Positions 27,416 through 35,855 of a stretch of 64,000 nucleotides of DNA are shown in pieces. Positions within the stretch are counted from its first letter, which is position 1. Every line of letters starts with the position of its first letter. The notes beneath the pieces were generated by a model. The model did no database searches and was not told the DNA's origin. It saw only the letters and a program-made list of their open reading frames with translations. Source of the stretch: Sulfurovum indicum (GTDB lineage: Bacteria > Campylobacterota > Campylobacteria > Campylobacterales > Sulfurovaceae); NCBI RefSeq assembly GCF_014931715.1, contig NZ_CP063164.1:1674001-1738000 (forward strand), written 5' to 3'. The translations under genes and the position numbers were made by a program.

Positions 27416-27601
27416 TATGGTTTTTCCTATGTAAATAATTATTATCGTATTGTAGCGAAAAAGAGATATGAAGGTTAACACCAAAAACTCTATATCTATT
27501 AGATTTGGTTTGAAGTATGATATAGAATAAAAACGCTAATTGTTTCAGTGTGCAGTAGATTTGATTGATCGGTGTGAGTGAAGCGAGAGAGCATACTTAA
27601 A

Positions 27602-27628
27602 GACCGAACGGAACGAAGCCGATCGGTC
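27602..27628 (-). terminator. possible terminator of mrp
   Basis: On the minus strand GACCGA and TCGGTC form a perfect 6-bp stem around 15 bases, followed by TTTAAG, 24 bases after the mrp stop. The T run is short, so termination is likely but not certain. Confidence 0.45.
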
Positions 27629-27651
27629 ACATGTGCTGTGCAATGGAACAA

Positions 27652-28830
27652 TTAGTTGCAGCCGCAACCACCACCACCGTGAGAGTGTCCACCCTGTGGT
27701 GCACTTGCAGCACCTGCACCAGTACTGCAGGCACTTACGCCTGGAGGTGTAGTTGGTTGAATTGCCTGGTTGTCCGCACCGCCTTCTGCCTGTACCTTGT
27801 CAATAAAAGCAAGAAGATTGCTTGCAGCTTCCTGATAACGTTTTGCCGTTTCAGAATCCGGTTTATGATAAGTAACCGGCATACCTGTATCTCCCCCTAC
27901 TCTGATCGCCGGTTCTATCGGGATACGTGCAATAACATTGGTATCGTACTCTTTGGCAACAGGCTCGGTTGTACCCATACCGAAAATATCAGATTCGGTT
28001 TCACATGAAGGACAGATAAATCCGCTCATATTCTCAATGATACCTGCAGTCGGGATATGCAGTTTCTGGAACATATCGAGAGATCTTCTGGAGTCATCCA
28101 GAGAAACCTCCTGAGGTGTTGTTACCGTAATACCCGCCGTTACAGGTACAGACTGTGCCAAAGTAAGCTGGGCATCACCGGTTCCCGGAGGCATATCTAT
28201 CACCAGTACATCCAGTTCGGACCACAGGATATCTCTAAGGAACTGCTCGATCGCTTTCATGATCATAGAACCTCTCCAGATAAGAGACTGGCCAGGTTCC
28301 ATCAAAGAACCCATAGACATTATTTCTACACCATAAGCTTTCAGAGGCAGTACTTTATTACCCTGAATTTCAGGCTTTTGATCTTCAACGCCCATCATAC
28401 GAGGGATGTTCGGTCCGTAGATGTCTGCATCCAGAAGTCCAACTTTCTTTCCTTGCATCGCCATAGCTATTGCCAGGTTCACAGAAGTAGTCGATTTCCC
28501 AACCCCTCCTTTTCCTGAGCTGACCATCACAAAACTTTTAACATGCGGTGCAATATTTTTACCGCTGACAGAGTTACTCATCTGCTTTGGTGCCTGCGGT
28601 GCTTTAATAGTAATATTGATATTGTCAAAGCCTGCTTTTTTAAGCTCGGTGGTTGCTTCATCTGTCAGTTGTGCCTTCACCTCATCTGCAGAAGAAGTAA
28701 TATCAATAGTCAATGCGACATTGTTACCTTCCACTACGATATCTTTTACAAACCCGAATGATACGATATCTTTTGTAAATCCGGGATAGGTTACATTCTT
28801 CAATGCTTCTAATACATTTTCCTGTGTCAT
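27652..28830 (-). CDS. mrp: Mrp/ApbC-type iron-sulfur cluster carrier ATPase
   Basis: This 392-residue ParA-like ATPase transfers Fe-S clusters. An N-terminal MIP18-like domain (about 1-85) is followed by the deviant Walker A SSGKGGVGKST near 104-114, DADIYGPNIPRM, DMPPGTGD and the bridging-cluster pair in ICPSC. The C-terminus has an unusual proline/alanine linker and a tail HSHGGGGCGCN that may bind metal. It is divergent from ispDF across 240 bases. I recall the same mrp | ispDF arrangement from Campylobacter jejuni (Cj1606c | Cj1607). Confidence 0.93.
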   Translation of the reverse strand: MTQENVLEALKNVTYPGFTKDIVSFGFVKDIVVEGNNVALTIDITSSADEVKAQLTDEATTELKKAGFDNINITIKAPQAPKQMSNSVSGKNIAPHVKSFVMVSSGKGGVGKSTTSVNLAIAMAMQGKKVGLLDADIYGPNIPRMMGVEDQKPEIQGNKVLPLKAYGVEIMSMGSLMEPGQSLIWRGSMIMKAIEQFLRDILWSELDVLVIDMPPGTGDAQLTLAQSVPVTAGITVTTPQEVSLDDSRRSLDMFQKLHIPTAGIIENMSGFICPSCETESDIFGMGTTEPVAKEYDTNVIARIPIEPAIRVGGDTGMPVTYHKPDSETAKRYQEAASNLLAFIDKVQAEGGADNQAIQPTTPPGVSACSTGAGAASAPQGGHSHGGGGCGCN

Positions 28831-29070
28831 AAATTGACTCCTAATACAAAGTTTGATACTTGAGTTATACCACTACAATCTTAAATAAGGTTTAATTTAA
28901 AATAAAATAAGAGTAAAGTGCTCTTCTTTAGCCAGTCATCAATTTTTATGGTTAAAACAGTACAACTTCATCTAAAATTCAAAATAAATAAAAAAAGTGT
29001 GTACTAAAGAAACTATCAAGGTTTCACTTTGTATAATCCGTTACAATTTGATACACAGAGAGGTGGTTTT

Positions 29071-30210
29071 TTGTCACAGACAACACTCGTACTGCTTGGT
29101 GCAGGAAGCTCATCACGGTTTAAAAGTAGGGTTAAGAAACAATGGCTCTATAGCGGAGAGGTCCCTTTATGGCTTCAAGTTGCCCAACACTTTGAAGGCA
29201 TGGGCCTCTTTGAGAAGATTATCATCGTCTCTTCTTCCCAGGAGATACACTATATGAAACACTTTGCTGACTACACTTTTATAGAAGGTGGTGACAGCAG
29301 ACAAGCCTCTTTGAGCAATGCACTTTCCCATGTGAACTCTTCATATGTCATGGTCAGCGATATTGCCCGCTGCTGCATTCCGGAAACTATGATACAGCGC
29401 ATACTGCATGCCAAAAATGAAGCTGCATGTATCGTTCCGACCCTACCTGTAACCGATACCCTCTATATGGAAAATACTCCTATAGACAGAGAAAAAGTCA
29501 AAATTATCCAGACTCCACAGTTAAGCAGAACCAAAACACTTAAACAAGCACTTGATACCGAGATCCTCTTTACAGACGAGAGCTCTGCTATCGCCTCATT
29601 GGGTCAACAGATACATTTTGTAGAGGGGTCCCCTCTCGCGCATAAATTAACCACACTCGATGACTTGCTGAAACTCCCTTGCATACAGGCACCCTCTTCA
29701 CGTACACTGACAGGTTACGGCATTGATATCCACCCTTTTGAAACAGGTAAAGAGATGAAGCTATGTGGAGTAACTATCGATGCAGAGTACGGTTTTAAAG
29801 CACACAGTGACGGGGATGTCGCTATTCATGCACTTATCGATGCTCTTTTGGGTGCTGCAGGTATGGGTGACATTGGCGAACTCTATCCTGATACCGAACC
29901 TGTTTTTGCCGGAGCAGACTCAACCAAACTGCTGGAAGATACAGTAGAGCGCATCAGCTCTTTTGGATTTGAGATAGGCAATATAGATATGACGATCATG
30001 GCTGAGGCCCCAAAACTGCTTCCTTATAAAGCCATAATGCGTACAACATTGGCTTCTATACTGGGTATTCCCTCCAACCGTATCAATATTAAGGCCACCA
30101 CAGCTGAAAAACTCGGATTCGTAGGTCGTAAAGAAGGTGTAACAGTACATGCTGTAGCAAACTTGAACTATTTTAACTGGAAAAAATCAATTAATGGACG
30201 AAAAACATGA
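29071..30210 (+). CDS. ispDF: bifunctional IspD/IspF isoprenoid enzyme
   Basis: One protein carries two steps of the methylerythritol phosphate pathway. IspD makes CDP-methylerythritol: LLGAGSSSRF near the N-terminus, then VSDIARCCIPE. IspF makes the cyclodiphosphate: GYGIDIHPF, AHSDGDVAIHAL, GDIGELYPDT and the C-terminal TAEKLGFVGRKEG. The fusion is typical of Campylobacterota. I chose the TTG at 29071 (379 residues) because AGAGAGGTGG lies just before it; an upstream TTG at 29029 lacks such a site and adds residues foreign to IspD. Its stop overlaps the next ATG (ATGA). Confidence 0.94.
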   Translation: MSQTTLVLLGAGSSSRFKSRVKKQWLYSGEVPLWLQVAQHFEGMGLFEKIIIVSSSQEIHYMKHFADYTFIEGGDSRQASLSNALSHVNSSYVMVSDIARCCIPETMIQRILHAKNEAACIVPTLPVTDTLYMENTPIDREKVKIIQTPQLSRTKTLKQALDTEILFTDESSAIASLGQQIHFVEGSPLAHKLTTLDDLLKLPCIQAPSSRTLTGYGIDIHPFETGKEMKLCGVTIDAEYGFKAHSDGDVAIHALIDALLGAAGMGDIGELYPDTEPVFAGADSTKLLEDTVERISSFGFEIGNIDMTIMAEAPKLLPYKAIMRTTLASILGIPSNRINIKATTAEKLGFVGRKEGVTVHAVANLNYFNWKKSINGRKT

Positions 30211-31088
30211 AGATCATCATTGTAGAAAACGAACTCTATCTGGCACAAAGTATTGCCTCCAAACTTACTGAGAACGGTTTTGAAACAGAGATATACAGCT
30301 CTATCAAAGAAGCGATGCAGAGCAGCGGTGATGTCTACCTGCTCTCTACCAACCTACCCGGGCAGAATACTGCTCCGCTTATTACACAGTTCAAAGAGAA
30401 GATCATTATTCTCATGGTCTCCTATATCAACAATGATACCGTGGGAGAACCGCTTAAACTGGGGGCTAAAGACTACATTGTCAAACCTTTCATGATCGAA
30501 GAACTTCTGCGTAAGATAGAACATTATCAGGAGTACCAGGATCTCAAAAAACATACCAGACTTTATCAGGAGTATATGGAAAACCTGCTTCAAGAGATTG
30601 AAACCGATTTTGACATCGATACACTGAGTACTCCGCTGGTCATACAGACAAACTATCAGCGACTTGCAGACAAAGTAGTTTTTGAATATGCACACAAAAA
30701 TGAAAAACTGCTTACTTTTGTTCCTCTGGGAAACAAAGAGTGGAAAGAAAAACTGGAGAGTGCAAGTCCCAACTCCCTACTTTATATTACCGAGACACAT
30801 ACTCTCAAAAAAGCAGATAAAGAGCACCTTCTCAATAAACTTAAAACATATGACTTCATTCTCTCTACAACAACTGAACTTGAAACAGATTACGATACCA
30901 TTATACTTAACACAGACTCCAAGCTCTATGATCAGAATGAGATCCTGACCATCGATGATTATGTCAAGTTTATCGTCAACAGTTTCCAGTACAAATTCCC
31001 GGACACTGAACTCTCCAAAAAACTGGGGATATCAAGAAAAAGTTTATGGGAAAAACGTAAAAAATACGGGCTGTTTAAGAAAAAATAG
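30207..31088 (+). CDS. cemR: orphan atypical response regulator, HP1021/CemR type
   Basis: The product has 293 residues: a receiver-like domain (1-120), a middle domain and a C-terminal Fis-like helix-turn-helix (LSKKLGISRKSLWEKRKKYG). In the receiver, the phosphorylated Asp is missing: the strand reads YLLSTNLPG where LLDxxLP is expected. The acidic pocket is VENE in place of VEDD. KPF is kept. This matches what I recall for H. pylori HP1021 and C. jejuni Cj1608 (CemR), phosphorylation-independent regulators of replication initiation and metabolism. The gene order ispDF-regulator-sat-pgpA also matches. The protein contains no cysteine at all, unlike the redox-sensing H. pylori protein. Confidence 0.85.
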   Translation: MKIIIVENELYLAQSIASKLTENGFETEIYSSIKEAMQSSGDVYLLSTNLPGQNTAPLITQFKEKIIILMVSYINNDTVGEPLKLGAKDYIVKPFMIEELLRKIEHYQEYQDLKKHTRLYQEYMENLLQEIETDFDIDTLSTPLVIQTNYQRLADKVVFEYAHKNEKLLTFVPLGNKEWKEKLESASPNSLLYITETHTLKKADKEHLLNKLKTYDFILSTTTELETDYDTIILNTDSKLYDQNEILTIDDYVKFIVNSFQYKFPDTELSKKLGISRKSLWEKRKKYGLFKKK

Positions 31089-31109
31089 CTATAGAGAGAA
31101 AGGAATAGT

Positions 31110-32291
31110 ATGTCTAACAACAAATCACTCTACATTGATATCGAAGCTCTCTCTACACTGGCATTGGTCCAGGCTGGACTTATCTCCCCTGTAGATAAGC
31201 TTATGAATGAAGCTGAAGCAAAAGAGGTTGACCGTACACAGTTTTACAAAGGTGTTCCTTTCCCTTTTGCTTTTGTACTCGCCCCGAAGGGGAACAAAAA
31301 CAAAAAAGTACTCCAAACACTTGAAAGCGGGGAAACAGTTGACCTGATCAGTGAAGGTAATAAAGTAGGAGAGCTTACTGTGGAAGAGACTTTCTCTATC
31401 GATCCGCAGCAACGCCTTTACAATATTTACGGTACTGCGGATCCTTCACATCCTGGAGTGAAGAATACCACTTCCAGGCTGGGAGAAATCGCTGTTTCCG
31501 GTCCTTACCATGTTGAATATCCTCTCATCGAGGATAATATCAAGCGGATTGAGCAAATGATCACCAAAACCGGTGCAAAGTATGTCACCTCTATGATGAT
31601 CGCCGCAAATCCGCTTAACCGTGCCCATGAGAGAATGATCCGTCAAGCCATTACCGATGCGGATCTGCTGGTGATCTTTCTGCGTAAACCTTTCACTCAG
31701 GAAGGACTCCGCTACGATATACGATATCAGGCACTCAGCCGATTCATTGACAACTTCATTCCGAGAAACAGAGTCCTCATCATCCCATTTGAGAATACCT
31801 ATATCTTTGCAGGATATAATGAACTTATCCTTGATGCGATCCTGGCAAAAAACTATGGATGCCATCAACTTGTCGTGGGAAAAAACCATGGTGGGCTGGG
31901 ACTCTACTACGATAAAAACCGTCTTAATTCAGTATTTGACCACTGTAAGGATATAGATATTGACATTAAAACGGTAGATGAGTATGTCTACTGCGATACC
32001 TGTAAAACACTGGTCAGTACCACTACATGTCCGCACGGACAGCATCATCATGTACACTACCACAGTGAATCGATCATGAAGCTGATCCAAAGCGGACTTA
32101 TTCCGCCATCGATCCTGGTCCGAAAAGAAGTTTCAGCGAATATTCTTGCCTCACTTTTTCCTGAACGTTTCAATAAGCTACAGGAAATGCACTACTCTCT
32201 GATGCCGGGTTCAGGGCTGCTGGAGCAGCAAAGCGAAGAGCAGTTCTATCTAAAACTGATAGAACTCTATCAAACCTCATCATTAACATAG
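31110..32291 (+). CDS. sat: sulfate adenylyltransferase-like protein with altered active-site motifs
   Basis: This 393-residue protein has the ATP sulfurylase fold: an N-terminal PUA-like domain, a catalytic domain and a C-terminal zinc site (CDTCKTLVSTTTCPHG). In the family the substrate motif is QxRNPxHRxHE; here it reads IAANPLNRAHE, losing Gln, Arg and the first His of HxxH. The second motif, usually VGRDHAGVG, is VGKNHGGLG. Those residues contact ATP and sulfate, so activity or substrate may differ. AAAGGA precedes the ATG. It sits between the CemR-like gene and pgpA, as I recall for Cj1608-Cj1609-Cj1610. Confidence 0.82.
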   Translation: MSNNKSLYIDIEALSTLALVQAGLISPVDKLMNEAEAKEVDRTQFYKGVPFPFAFVLAPKGNKNKKVLQTLESGETVDLISEGNKVGELTVEETFSIDPQQRLYNIYGTADPSHPGVKNTTSRLGEIAVSGPYHVEYPLIEDNIKRIEQMITKTGAKYVTSMMIAANPLNRAHERMIRQAITDADLLVIFLRKPFTQEGLRYDIRYQALSRFIDNFIPRNRVLIIPFENTYIFAGYNELILDAILAKNYGCHQLVVGKNHGGLGLYYDKNRLNSVFDHCKDIDIDIKTVDEYVYCDTCKTLVSTTTCPHGQHHHVHYHSESIMKLIQSGLIPPSILVRKEVSANILASLFPERFNKLQEMHYSLMPGSGLLEQQSEEQFYLKLIELYQTSSLT

Positions 32292-32300
32292 GGAAAGAGA

Positions 32301-32789
32301 ATGAATATGCAAAAACTTTTTCTTACCTTCTTTGGTACTGGACTCTCCCCCAGGATACCCGCACAGATTGCTTCACTGCTTGCAATTGCTGTGGGGATAT
32401 TGATACTGCGTATTTTTGGTATGGAAACACTCTTCATGCTTACTTTTGTCACAATAATTATAAGCATTTTTGAGGTGAACAAGTATGTAGCAGCATATCC
32501 AAAAAACAACTATGAGGAGATCACTGTGGATGATGCTTCAGGAATGTGGCTGAGTATGATGATCTCTCTCTCCAGTGTAACAACACTGCATATCCCCTAT
32601 GCAGAATGGATCGGTACTATTTTGGCTTTTGCTTCCTTTACCCTCTTTCAGCAATGGAAACCTTCCACCATCGGCTGGACGGCAAGAGAACTGGGAGGAG
32701 GACTGGGAATTGTACTCAGCAGTGTACTTTCCGGGATCGCCGGAGGGCTTTTGAGCGTCGTAGTCCTCATGGGGCTAGACAGACTCTAA
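32301..32789 (+). CDS. pgpA: phosphatidylglycerophosphatase A
   Basis: PgpA removes the phosphate from phosphatidylglycerol phosphate in phospholipid synthesis. The 162-residue membrane protein has the expected segments: FFGTGLSPRIPAQIASL at the N-terminus, VDDASGMWLSMM in the middle, and WKPSTIGWTARELGGGLGIV near the end, with four hydrophobic helices. GGGAAA lies just before the ATG; a second ATG at 32307 is possible. Its last four bases overlap the convergent small gene. Confidence 0.9.
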   Translation: MNMQKLFLTFFGTGLSPRIPAQIASLLAIAVGILILRIFGMETLFMLTFVTIIISIFEVNKYVAAYPKNNYEEITVDDASGMWLSMMISLSSVTTLHIPYAEWIGTILAFASFTLFQQWKPSTIGWTARELGGGLGIVLSSVLSGIAGGLLSVVVLMGLDRL

Positions 32790-33073
32790 CCGGAACCCTC
32801 CATGGTTTCAGGCTTTTTTTCAGATTGGAACGCACTCGGTCTTGCTTTATGCGAGAACTTGACAATAAAAGCGGTAATGACGGCACCTCCCGGAAGCACC
32901 CAGACAATACCAAGCCCTGCCATCTTGCAGATATCCACTACCTGTGCCCCTGCTTTTTTATATTCACGTTTTAGCAGTAAAGAGGGGATCTCTTTTGTCT
33001 CTTTCCACTCCACATGCATTCCCTTTCCTATCTCTTTGGTAAAGTGTCTGAAGGAATCGATCTTTTTTTTCAT
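32786..33073 (-). CDS. small LETM1-like membrane protein
   Basis: This 95-residue protein has one hydrophobic helix. The segment GLGIVWVLPGGAVITAF, followed by KARPSAF, resembles the ribosome-binding region of LETM1-like proteins (a proline-glycine-containing helix and a PSxF end). The N-terminal half is basic and amphipathic. Its ATG overlaps the GTPase stop (ATGA), so it is coupled to that gene. Function is unknown; the LETM1 resemblance is a short motif only. Confidence 0.6.
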   Translation of the reverse strand: MKKKIDSFRHFTKEIGKGMHVEWKETKEIPSLLLKREYKKAGAQVVDICKMAGLGIVWVLPGGAVITAFIVKFSHKARPSAFQSEKKPETMEGSG

Positions 33074-34470
33074 TGTAGAAGTCTCCTGAGAATATCCAAG
33101 ATCAGAGCTTCATATGCCTGAAGCTTCTCTTCATCTACCGATTTTCCTGATCGAAACTGCTTATGAAATCTTTCAAGCTGTTTACGTGTCATATCATCAA
33201 GCCAGATCTCCTTGAATGAACTGACCATCTTAAGATCGATTTTATCTCTTCGTGCATGAGAAAGATTTGCGATCATACTTGTATAGTAAAGAATCCGTCC
33301 CAACTGGATATAGGGGAAATTCCTGTTTTCCATAGGTCCCATCTCCAAATAGCGCTTGCCGATCTGCTGTCCGAGAAGCTTGATCTCAGAAAGTTCATTG
33401 AAAGCAAAAAATGCCCCTAATCCTCCGGCGACTGCTCCAATAGCACCCCCGATAAACATAGTATGTCCGGCAAAAAGCAGATCGATCCCCGCTCCAGTCA
33501 CTGCACCGGTTGTGGCACCGGTAATCATCAGCTCTTTACGTGTCAATCCAAAAACGGATGCACTCTCTTCGGAAAAAAGATCCATCCCTTCAAACGTGAT
33601 CTCTTCCAGCTCTTTTTGTATATGCTGATGGTTCCAGATCAGTTCTATCTGTTTTTGTGTCTCTATTTCAAAGTGCCGGAGTACCGACTTATAGGCTTCT
33701 TCTATCTTTTCTTTCTCTTCACCTGTGGCATCTTCACCCTTCAAAGGCAGCTGCTCAACATAGGAAATAGCACGCAAAAGCAGTTTGGTAATCGCAGATG
33801 CACTCCGTTCCATCATCATTTGGTGATAGGTTTCAAAAAGACTTATAGACATCTTGACCTGCCCAGTCCACTCCTCACGAAGCTGTGCCATACTCTCCAG
33901 TACAGCCATATGCTGCTGAAGGTCTGCACGCATCGGATTGTAAGTACGTATGATCTGAAAATAGCCGCCAAGTGCACGCTTCCACTCCTTAGAGTAGTCA
34001 TCCTCATCGATATGATTGATAAGTGCCATAGAGGGCTGTCCGGTCCAGCGAAGTATCTCCATCTCCGCCTCATACTCCTCCCCATAGGGTTTGGAGGCAT
34101 CCACAACATAGATAATGCCTGCACCATCCATGATAGGCTCAAGAAGCTGCACTTCATCATTGAATTTCGGATCCTCTTTATAGGTATGAATAAAAGCCTT
34201 TACTATCTCATAACGTCTGTCCGCACTCACATCATGCTGCTGCAGCCATGCAAGTACCTGCCGTGCACGCTGGAAACCGGGTGTATCAAAAAGTTCATAA
34301 AGTATCTTGCCGTCCACCTTAAGAGGAAAACTTCGTTTTTTTGTAGTTGTACCAGGGGTATCGGAGATAACAATGGAGTCATCCATGGACAAAGAAGAGA
34401 CAATGGAACTTTTACCCTTGTTTGGATGACCTACAACGGCAAATTTAGGATGTGTATGTGTCTGCATCAT
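33070..34470 (-). CDS. DUF3482-family GTPase
   Basis: This 466-residue GTPase shows G1 GHPNKGKSS near the N-terminus, the switch region DTPGTTTKK, DTPGFQRARQ as G3, and INHIDEDD in place of NKxD at G4. After the G domain come a long helical region and a glycine-rich hydrophobic hairpin (ATTGAVTGAGIDLLF, MFIGGAIGAVAGGLGAFFAF) that could insert in a membrane, the usual DUF3482 arrangement. The ATG at 34470 overlaps the stop of the DUF2868 gene (TGATG) and has AAAGG upstream, so I preferred it to 34485. DUF2868 and DUF3482 proteins are commonly neighbours. Confidence 0.82.
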   Translation of the reverse strand: MMQTHTHPKFAVVGHPNKGKSSIVSSLSMDDSIVISDTPGTTTKKRSFPLKVDGKILYELFDTPGFQRARQVLAWLQQHDVSADRRYEIVKAFIHTYKEDPKFNDEVQLLEPIMDGAGIIYVVDASKPYGEEYEAEMEILRWTGQPSMALINHIDEDDYSKEWKRALGGYFQIIRTYNPMRADLQQHMAVLESMAQLREEWTGQVKMSISLFETYHQMMMERSASAITKLLLRAISYVEQLPLKGEDATGEEKEKIEEAYKSVLRHFEIETQKQIELIWNHQHIQKELEEITFEGMDLFSEESASVFGLTRKELMITGATTGAVTGAGIDLLFAGHTMFIGGAIGAVAGGLGAFFAFNELSEIKLLGQQIGKRYLEMGPMENRNFPYIQLGRILYYTSMIANLSHARRDKIDLKMVSSFKEIWLDDMTRKQLERFHKQFRSGKSVDEEKLQAYEALILDILRRLLQ

Positions 34471-35852
34471 CACACCTTTATCCACACTCTTTCATGATCA
34501 AGTTCTGCCAACTTGCGCACCCAAATATCAATCTGTTTATCTGATACAGCATACACATCTTTTGCCGTACCGATCGGTACAACTACCACCTTCTCAACCC
34601 GATCGGCCAGTAGCTCCAGATAATCTATGAAATCCATTGTCGGAGGTTCCCAGGCTTTGACAAACAATACGACCTCCCCATGACTTCGATGAATAATCTC
34701 CCTGTCCTCATCAAGTGTATTGTTCCCACCTGTTTCATAACAGTCAGGAGATATCAAAGAGAGTGTATCACAGATAGTCACCAATGCTTTTTGAGAAATT
34801 GCCCACCCCTGTACTACATCATAAGAGGCATCAAGTTGCTCTACCTTTCTATCATACTTTCCATGTCGTCCTCTCTTACGCATTTCCTCTTTATTTGCAT
34901 AAGTGGTGATAAGCGGTTCATTCATATCCTTCAAAAGCTCTCTCGCTCCTTCCAGAGTAAGCAATGCACGTTTAAATGCTTTTTTCAGCCCCCATGTTGA
35001 AAGCAGGTAGAGAAAAAATCTTAAAATAATCGCATAAAAAAGTGTTGCCATTGCCAAAAACTTCCACCAGGTGCCAAGCAGCACGGCCTGCGCAACCATC
35101 CTTTCATTCAGCTCTCCACCGAGTCTGAAATAATGGCTCTGCTCTATCAGATCCAGAGAAGGTACTGCCGAAGGAAGCCAGTTTCTCCAAGGGAAAGCCA
35201 AAATATTCAGAAACTGATGGAAATGTTCTGAAGAGATATTCAGTGTTGTACTCCAGGCAAAAGCAATATCTTTGGTTGCAACAATACCCAGAAGTGCCAC
35301 AAACAGTCCCAGGGAGAATGAAAGTGCCAGCATCTGAGAACGTTTGATAACAATCCAGTTGGCAAGCAGAGGATTGATCTTAAACCGGGTCAGATCAATA
35401 TCTGCTTTTTTAGAAAAGAACAGCAATAACTTTTCCATCCAAAATGCCGGTGAAATATGCACCAGAATATTTTTGGCACGCCTTATCCAAAGCATAGAAA
35501 CCAGTGTTAGTGTCATAGTTAAAAGCGGTAGAAAAACAACCATCGCCAAAAAATAGACAAGATTTACAGGCTCTTTTCCACTGTAACTGAGCAGTCCGAT
35601 CCCCGAAAACAGCCCCAGAACAAAGGCGATCATAACAAGTATCAATGTGATATGGTAAAGAATACTTTCAAATCGGTCGCCGTAAAACGGTTTACTTAAT
35701 TTATTGCGATACTCTGCTGTCCAGGCGAGCAACTGGGCAACAGGATCATTCTTGATCGTGACGTGTGTCAAACCGAAAGTACGCCGTTCCGCCTGTGTAG
35801 AAATGTCATCTTTGAGCAGTGCCTGAAGATCGATATAGGATTGAAGTTTCAT
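34470..35852 (-). CDS. DUF2868-family membrane protein
   Basis: This 460-residue protein has a soluble N-terminus of about 60 residues, then at least four hydrophobic helices (for example ITLILVMIAFVLGLFSGIG and FLAMVVFLPLLTMTLTLVSM). Its cytoplasmic C-terminal part contains WEPPTMDFIDYLELLAD and VVVVPIGTA. This architecture is that of DUF2868. It lies 3 bases after the malic enzyme gene and overlaps the GTPase gene, so it is cotranscribed with both. With the GTPase it probably forms a membrane-associated complex of unknown role. Confidence 0.78.
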   Translation of the reverse strand: MKLQSYIDLQALLKDDISTQAERRTFGLTHVTIKNDPVAQLLAWTAEYRNKLSKPFYGDRFESILYHITLILVMIAFVLGLFSGIGLLSYSGKEPVNLVYFLAMVVFLPLLTMTLTLVSMLWIRRAKNILVHISPAFWMEKLLLFFSKKADIDLTRFKINPLLANWIVIKRSQMLALSFSLGLFVALLGIVATKDIAFAWSTTLNISSEHFHQFLNILAFPWRNWLPSAVPSLDLIEQSHYFRLGGELNERMVAQAVLLGTWWKFLAMATLFYAIILRFFLYLLSTWGLKKAFKRALLTLEGARELLKDMNEPLITTYANKEEMRKRGRHGKYDRKVEQLDASYDVVQGWAISQKALVTICDTLSLISPDCYETGGNNTLDEDREIIHRSHGEVVLFVKAWEPPTMDFIDYLELLADRVEKVVVVPIGTAKDVYAVSDKQIDIWVRKLAELDHERVWIKV

Positions 35853-35855
35853 TGC

